From an uncultured Lachnospiraceae bacterium (lineage in GTDB: Bacteria; Bacillota; Clostridia; Lachnospirales; Lachnospiraceae): DNA of 64,000 nt. The notes beneath the pieces were generated by a model. It did not search any database, was not told the origin of the DNA, and was given only the letters and a program-made list of their open reading frames with translations. This document shows positions 60,064 to 64,000 of the stretch, piece after piece. Within the stretch, counting starts at the first letter, position 1. Every line of letters begins with the position of its first letter. The position numbers and the translations under genes are program-made. The stretch lies in assembly GCA_900550285.1 (NCBI GenBank), contig URRW01000005.1:1-64000 (forward strand), given 5' to 3'.

Positions 60064-60108
60064 AAAAAAAGGGCGGAATAAACCATAAAAATGGATTCCG
60101 CCCTTTTT
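60064..60108 (-). terminator. Terminator after asnS
   Basis: GGGCGGAAT (60071-60079) pairs with ATTCCGCCC (60095-60103). A T run follows on the minus strand and another on the plus strand. It lies 14 bp after the asnS stop. Confidence 0.9.
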
Positions 60109-60121
60109 ATTTCCAAAAATT

Positions 60122-61516
60122 TTAAAGCTCGCAGTTCTTCACTGTTCTCGGGAAGGGAAGCACGTCCCTGATGTTGCTCATTCCGGTCAGATACATCACG
60201 CAGCGCTCAAAGCCCAGCCCAAAGCCCGCATGGCGCGCAGAGCCGTATCTTCTCAGATCCAGATAGAAATCATAGTCCTCTTTGTTGAGTCCCAGTTCAT
60301 CCATGCGCTTCTCCAAAAGCTCCAAACGGTCCTCTCTCTGGCTTCCGCCGATGATCTCGCCGATACCGGGAACGAGGCAGTCCATCGCCGCAACGGTTTT
60401 TCCGTCCTCGTTTAACTTCATGTAAAACGCCTTGATCTCCTTCGGGTAATCCGTCACAAATACAGGACGCTTATACACCTGCTCGGTCAGATAACGTTCG
60501 TGCTCGGTCTGTAAATCGCAGCCCCAGTAAACCTTATAATCGAACTCGTCGTTGTGCTTCTCCAAAATCTCGATCGCTTCCGTATAGGTCACATGTCCGA
60601 AATCGGAGTTGAGCACATGGTTCAAGCGATCCAGCAGTCCCTTATCCACAAAGCTGTTGAAGAAGTTCATTTCCTCGGGAGCGTTTTCCAGCACATAGCG
60701 GATGATGTATTTGAGCATGGACTCTGCCAGCATCATGTTGTCCTTCAAATCCGCAAACACGATCTCCGGCTCGATCATCCAGAACTCCGCCGCATGACGG
60801 GTCGTGTTGGAATTTTCCGCGCGGAAGGTGGGGCCAAATGTATAAATGTTCTTAAACGCCATCGCAAAGGTCTCGCCGTTTAACTGCCCGCTCACGGTCA
60901 GATTGGTGGGCTTGCAGAAGAAATCCTGTGAAAAATCCACGCTGCCGTCGTCCTTTTTGGGGATGTTGTTTAAGTCCATCGTCGTTACCTGGAACATCTC
61001 CCCGGCGCCCTCGCAGTCGCTTCCGGTGATCAGGGGCGTATGCACATACACAAAGTCCCTCTCCTGGAAAAACTTGTGGATCGCATATGCGATCAGGGAG
61101 CGCACGCGGAATACCGCCTGAAATGTATTCGTTCTGGGACGCAGGTGAGAGATGGTGCGCAGGTATTCAAAGCTGTGGCGCTTTTTCTGAAGCGGGTAGT
61201 CCGGGCCGCACGCGCCCTCTACCACAACCTCATCCGCCTGCATCTCAAAGGGCTGCTTTGCGCCGGGAGTCGCCACGATGGTTCCCGTCACGATTACCGC
61301 AGCGCCCACGCCGATCTTTGCGACCTCTGCGTAATTATTCAGCTTATCCGCCGCATATACGATCTGCAGCGGCTCGAAAAATGTTCCGTCATTTACGATC
61401 AGGAACCCGAAATTCTTGGAGTCGCGGTTATTTCTAACCCAGCCCCCAACGGTCACTTTCTGACCGGCAAACTGCTCTTTTTCCCTGAATAACTGTTTGA
61501 TGCATGTCAGTTCCAT
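60122..61516 (-). CDS. asnS: Asparaginyl-tRNA synthetase
   Basis: 464 aa, class IIb synthetase. N-terminal OB-fold (KVTVGGWVRNNRDSKNFGFLIVNDGT), then the catalytic domain with motif 2 FRAENSNTTRHAAEFWMIEPE and motif 3 GFGLGFERCVMYLTG. Full length for the family. It lies 35 bp after the trigger-factor-like gene; no T-box leader is seen. Confidence 0.96.
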   Translation of the reverse strand: MELTCIKQLFREKEQFAGQKVTVGGWVRNNRDSKNFGFLIVNDGTFFEPLQIVYAADKLNNYAEVAKIGVGAAVIVTGTIVATPGAKQPFEMQADEVVVEGACGPDYPLQKKRHSFEYLRTISHLRPRTNTFQAVFRVRSLIAYAIHKFFQERDFVYVHTPLITGSDCEGAGEMFQVTTMDLNNIPKKDDGSVDFSQDFFCKPTNLTVSGQLNGETFAMAFKNIYTFGPTFRAENSNTTRHAAEFWMIEPEIVFADLKDNMMLAESMLKYIIRYVLENAPEEMNFFNSFVDKGLLDRLNHVLNSDFGHVTYTEAIEILEKHNDEFDYKVYWGCDLQTEHERYLTEQVYKRPVFVTDYPKEIKAFYMKLNEDGKTVAAMDCLVPGIGEIIGGSQREDRLELLEKRMDELGLNKEDYDFYLDLRRYGSARHAGFGLGFERCVMYLTGMSNIRDVLPFPRTVKNCEL

Positions 61517-61551
61517 ACTCTCTCCTCACTTCCTCCATATTTTATAAAAGA

Positions 61552-62859
61552 TTATTCTGTCTCTGTCTCAGTTTCTGCCGCCGTCTCAGATCCGGTTTCC
61601 GTCTCTGCCGCAGCTTCCGTGCCGGTTGTTTCCTCTGTGGAAGCCTCTGTCGTTTCTTCGGTGGAAGCCTCCGCTGTCTCAGCCTCTGCTGCGGCAACCT
61701 CCGTTACCTTCGCATTTTCAACGAGGAACTCCGTTACCTTCTCCACCATCAGATATTCGCGGTAGCCCTTCAGCTCGCTGCCCAGCGCCTCTTTGTAAGC
61801 GTCCGTGGACTCATAGCCGTAATCTGCCGCCTTCTCTTCCAGATCCTTCTCGATCTCCTCGTCGGATACGGTCAGGCCCTCTGCCTCGGCAACCGCCTGT
61901 AAAAGCAGCAGCTGCTCGGTCGTCTGCTTCGCAGCCTTCTGCATCTCTTCCTCATACTGATCCTCTGCCATACCGTAGCTGTACTGCATGAAGGTAGCCA
62001 GATCCACGCCGTACATGCTTGCCGCATAGGTCAGGTTGCTCTTTAAACGGTCATAATAGCGCTCTGTCAGCTCCTTTGCCTCGCCCTTAACGGTTGCATT
62101 TGCTAAAAGCAGCTCCAGCACCTTGCTCTCCGCCTCCGCATCGCGCTGATCCTCCGCCGACTTCATCAGGTTTTCATATACATAATCATTGTATTCTTTT
62201 ACGGTGGAAACGCCTTCAATGCCGCGTCCCGCGATAAACTCGTCTGTCAGCTCAGGAACAACCTCTTCATATACATTGTTCACGGTCACGGTAAATACAA
62301 CGTCTGCGCCCGCCAGATCCGCATTGCCGTAATCCTCGGGGAAGGTCAGGTTCAAGTCCTTTGTCTCGCCCTTCTTCATGCCGATCACGCCGTCCTCAAA
62401 GCCATCGATAAAGGTATTGGAACCGATCTGCAGCTCATAGCTGTCGGAAGAGCCGCCCTCAAACGCCTCGCCGTCCTTCTTGCCCACATATTTAATATCT
62501 GCAATGTCGCCGTCCTCTACCGCGCGGTCAGCTTCTTTTTTCTCTTTGTTGTTCTCCAGCATGTTCTGGATATAGGTATCTACCAGCTCATCGGAAACCT
62601 CGGGCTTGGTCACGGTCACTTCCAGCCCCTTATAATCGCCCAGCTCCACATAGTCGCCTACCGTCAGGTTGTCCAGATATGCCTCCTCCGGATAAACCTT
62701 CTCCTCTGTTTCTGTCTCTGCAGCGGATTCTGCTTCCGTACCCGCCTCTGCGGTGCTCTCTGTGGCAGCGGCAGTCTCGTTGGTATCCGTCTCTCCGCAT
62801 CCTGCCAGCATCATCGCTGCAAGGGACGCGGCGGTCATCGCCATCGCAAATCTTTTCAT
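61552..62859 (-). CDS. Trigger-factor-like lipoprotein with FKBP domain
   Basis: 435 aa. Lipoprotein signal with lipobox LAGC (Cys21), an acidic Thr/Glu/Ala spacer, an FKBP-type prolyl isomerase domain (about 100-190: GDIADIKYVGKKDGEAFEGG, IDGFEDGVIGMKKGE), and a trigger-factor C-terminal chaperone arm (about 195-390). It ends in a repeated EASTEETTEAS/ETETE tail. The ribosome-binding domain of true trigger factor is missing. An extracytoplasmic folding factor is the natural reading. ATG 62859 follows AGGAGAGG. Confidence 0.87.
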   Translation of the reverse strand: MKRFAMAMTAASLAAMMLAGCGETDTNETAAATESTAEAGTEAESAAETETEEKVYPEEAYLDNLTVGDYVELGDYKGLEVTVTKPEVSDELVDTYIQNMLENNKEKKEADRAVEDGDIADIKYVGKKDGEAFEGGSSDSYELQIGSNTFIDGFEDGVIGMKKGETKDLNLTFPEDYGNADLAGADVVFTVTVNNVYEEVVPELTDEFIAGRGIEGVSTVKEYNDYVYENLMKSAEDQRDAEAESKVLELLLANATVKGEAKELTERYYDRLKSNLTYAASMYGVDLATFMQYSYGMAEDQYEEEMQKAAKQTTEQLLLLQAVAEAEGLTVSDEEIEKDLEEKAADYGYESTDAYKEALGSELKGYREYLMVEKVTEFLVENAKVTEVAAAEAETAEASTEETTEASTEETTGTEAAAETETGSETAAETETETE

Positions 62860-62938
62860 AATACTTCCTCTCCTTTTGCCGCGCAGGCGGCTTTTTAATT
62901 GACTGTAATATTCTAATTTTAGCATATTTTCTCCCGCT

Positions 62939-64000
62939 TTACAAGACCGGAGACAGCAAACGGCTGATTTGTTCTTTGAAGCGGATCCAAAGATTCCGGC
63001 TCTTGTACATATCCTTTGTGATCCGGGTGGAAAGCTTGAGATCCTCCATGAAAATCCGCTCCATTTCCTGCGCCACCTTTTCATCGTAAATCATCGCATT
63101 TACTTCAAAATTGAGCGAAAAGCTGCGGATGTCCATGTTCGCCGTCCCATAGCAGCACGCCTCGCCGTCGATGGAAATGCCCTTGCTGTGCAGAAAGCCG
63201 TTGTTGTAGGTATAGCAGTTTGCCCCCGCCATAATCAGCTCGCCCACATAGGAAAACGTCGCCCAGTACACAAAGGGATGATCCGGCTTGCAGGGGATCA
63301 TCAGATTGACCTCCACTCCCGACATCGCCGCCAGCAAAAGCGCGGTCTGGATCGATTCGTCCGGGATAAAATAGGGCGTCTGGATATAGATCCGCTTTTT
63401 TGCCTTATGGATCAGGCGCAGATAATTGTCCCGGATATTCTGGGAAACGCAGTCCGGCCCGCTGGACACGATCTGGATTTTGGAGGAGCCGGGCGTTTCC
63501 TCATGGGTCACAAAATATTTCGGATCCGCAAAAAGATTTTCCCGCGCGGCATAGTCCCAGTCCTGGATGTAGCGCATCAAAAGCCCGCCCACGGCACTGC
63601 CGCAGATCCGAAGATGCGTGTCCCTCCAATGCCCGAATTTGGGATCCAGGCCGATGTACTCTTTTCCGATATTAAAGCCGCCCACATAGCCGATCCGCCC
63701 GTCGATCACGGCGATCTTTCTGTGGTTTCTGTAGTTGACACGCAGGTTCAGCTGTCCAAACAGCGCCGGGAAAAACACCGCCGTCTTGATCCCTGCCGCC
63801 TCTGCCTCCTTCCAGTAGCTTTTCCGCACGCTCCTGCAGCCCATCGCGTCGTATAGGATCCTCACCTCAACGCCTTCCGACACCTTTTCCACGAGCACGT
63901 CCCTGATCCGGTTGAACAGCAGGTCATTTTTGATGATGTAATACTGCAGAAAAATATAGCTTTGCGCGTTCCGGATGTCCTCGATGAGCGCATCGAATTT
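62939..64000 (-). CDS. cls: Cardiolipin synthase (phospholipase D family), 5' end missing
   Basis: 353 C-terminal residues; the reading frame continues past the right edge, so the N-terminal membrane part is not seen. Two HKD sites are present: NHRKIAVIDGRIGYVGGFNIG and LHSKGISIDGEACCYGTANMD. It condenses two phosphatidylglycerols to cardiolipin at the membrane. The stretch starting in the window reads FDALIEDIRNAQSYIFLQYY, typical of the beginning of the first catalytic domain. Confidence 0.93.
   Translation of the reverse strand, partial: KFDALIEDIRNAQSYIFLQYYIIKNDLLFNRIRDVLVEKVSEGVEVRILYDAMGCRSVRKSYWKEAEAAGIKTAVFFPALFGQLNLRVNYRNHRKIAVIDGRIGYVGGFNIGKEYIGLDPKFGHWRDTHLRICGSAVGGLLMRYIQDWDYAARENLFADPKYFVTHEETPGSSKIQIVSSGPDCVSQNIRDNYLRLIHKAKKRIYIQTPYFIPDESIQTALLLAAMSGVEVNLMIPCKPDHPFVYWATFSYVGELIMAGANCYTYNNGFLHSKGISIDGEACCYGTANMDIRSFSLNFEVNAMIYDEKVAQEMERIFMEDLKLSTRITKDMYKSRNLWIRFKEQISRLLSPVL

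Overview
The window looks like chromosomal DNA of an anaerobic, spore-forming, gut-type Clostridia, most likely Lachnospiraceae; the genus is not resolved. The grounds are Firmicutes-style gene order (cdaA-cdaR-glmM, ispE-GntR, ComF-RecD2), sporulation genes (spoVT, cwlD, a degenerate SpoIIQ-like LytM protein), a transketolase split into two subunits, an HPr with both phosphorylation sites, an LplABC-type sugar importer, strong AGGAGG ribosome binding sites and GC-rich third codon positions. Most genes lie on the minus strand. No rRNA, tRNA, CRISPR array, transposase or prophage gene was seen.

Layout from left to right. 1-1148: L-serine dehydratase (alpha subunit cut by the window edge). 1227-2042: a class I glutamine-amidotransferase-like hydrolase carrying an in-frame tandem repeat. 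2008-5310: a HelD-type helicase fused to a lone GH31 N-terminal domain. 5407-9436: a two-subunit ABC exporter with its MarR regulator, behind a promoter overlapped by a near-perfect palindrome; a 270-bp inverted-repeat element lies just upstream. 9817-15001: a YwiB-like protein, glutamate racemase, a small secreted protein, GntR, IspE, a membrane XRE regulator and an acetyltransferase, with a second copy of the palindromic element. 15203-16846: SulP anion transporter. 16958-22692: SpoVT, then (upstream on the same strand) an ATP-grasp, fold-III PLP decarboxylase and PseC-like aminotransferase cassette behind leuA.

22788-33295: HPr, then a long block running mreB, recD2, comF, two membrane proteins, cdaA, cdaR, glmM, with a small alarmone synthetase further upstream. 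33518-40384: a small conserved protein, a PAQR/hemolysin III protein, two poorly known proteins, and spore-envelope genes (SpoIIQ-like, CwlD, GH18 with SH3). 40583-55959: a sugar/glycopeptide locus with three LplABC-type importer genes, a GH29 fucosidase, two intracellular GH18 paralogues, a transglutaminase-like protein, a YitT protein, an M17 aminopeptidase, a DUF2264 protein and a divergent CBM9-like protein. 56069-64000: ribulose-phosphate epimerase and split transketolase, a NlpC/P60 hydrolase, AsnRS, a trigger-factor-like lipoprotein and a partial cardiolipin synthase.

The points most worth following are the HelD-GH31 fusion, the dispersed palindromic elements, the PseC/decarboxylase/ATP-grasp cassette and the intracellular glycopeptide-processing locus.
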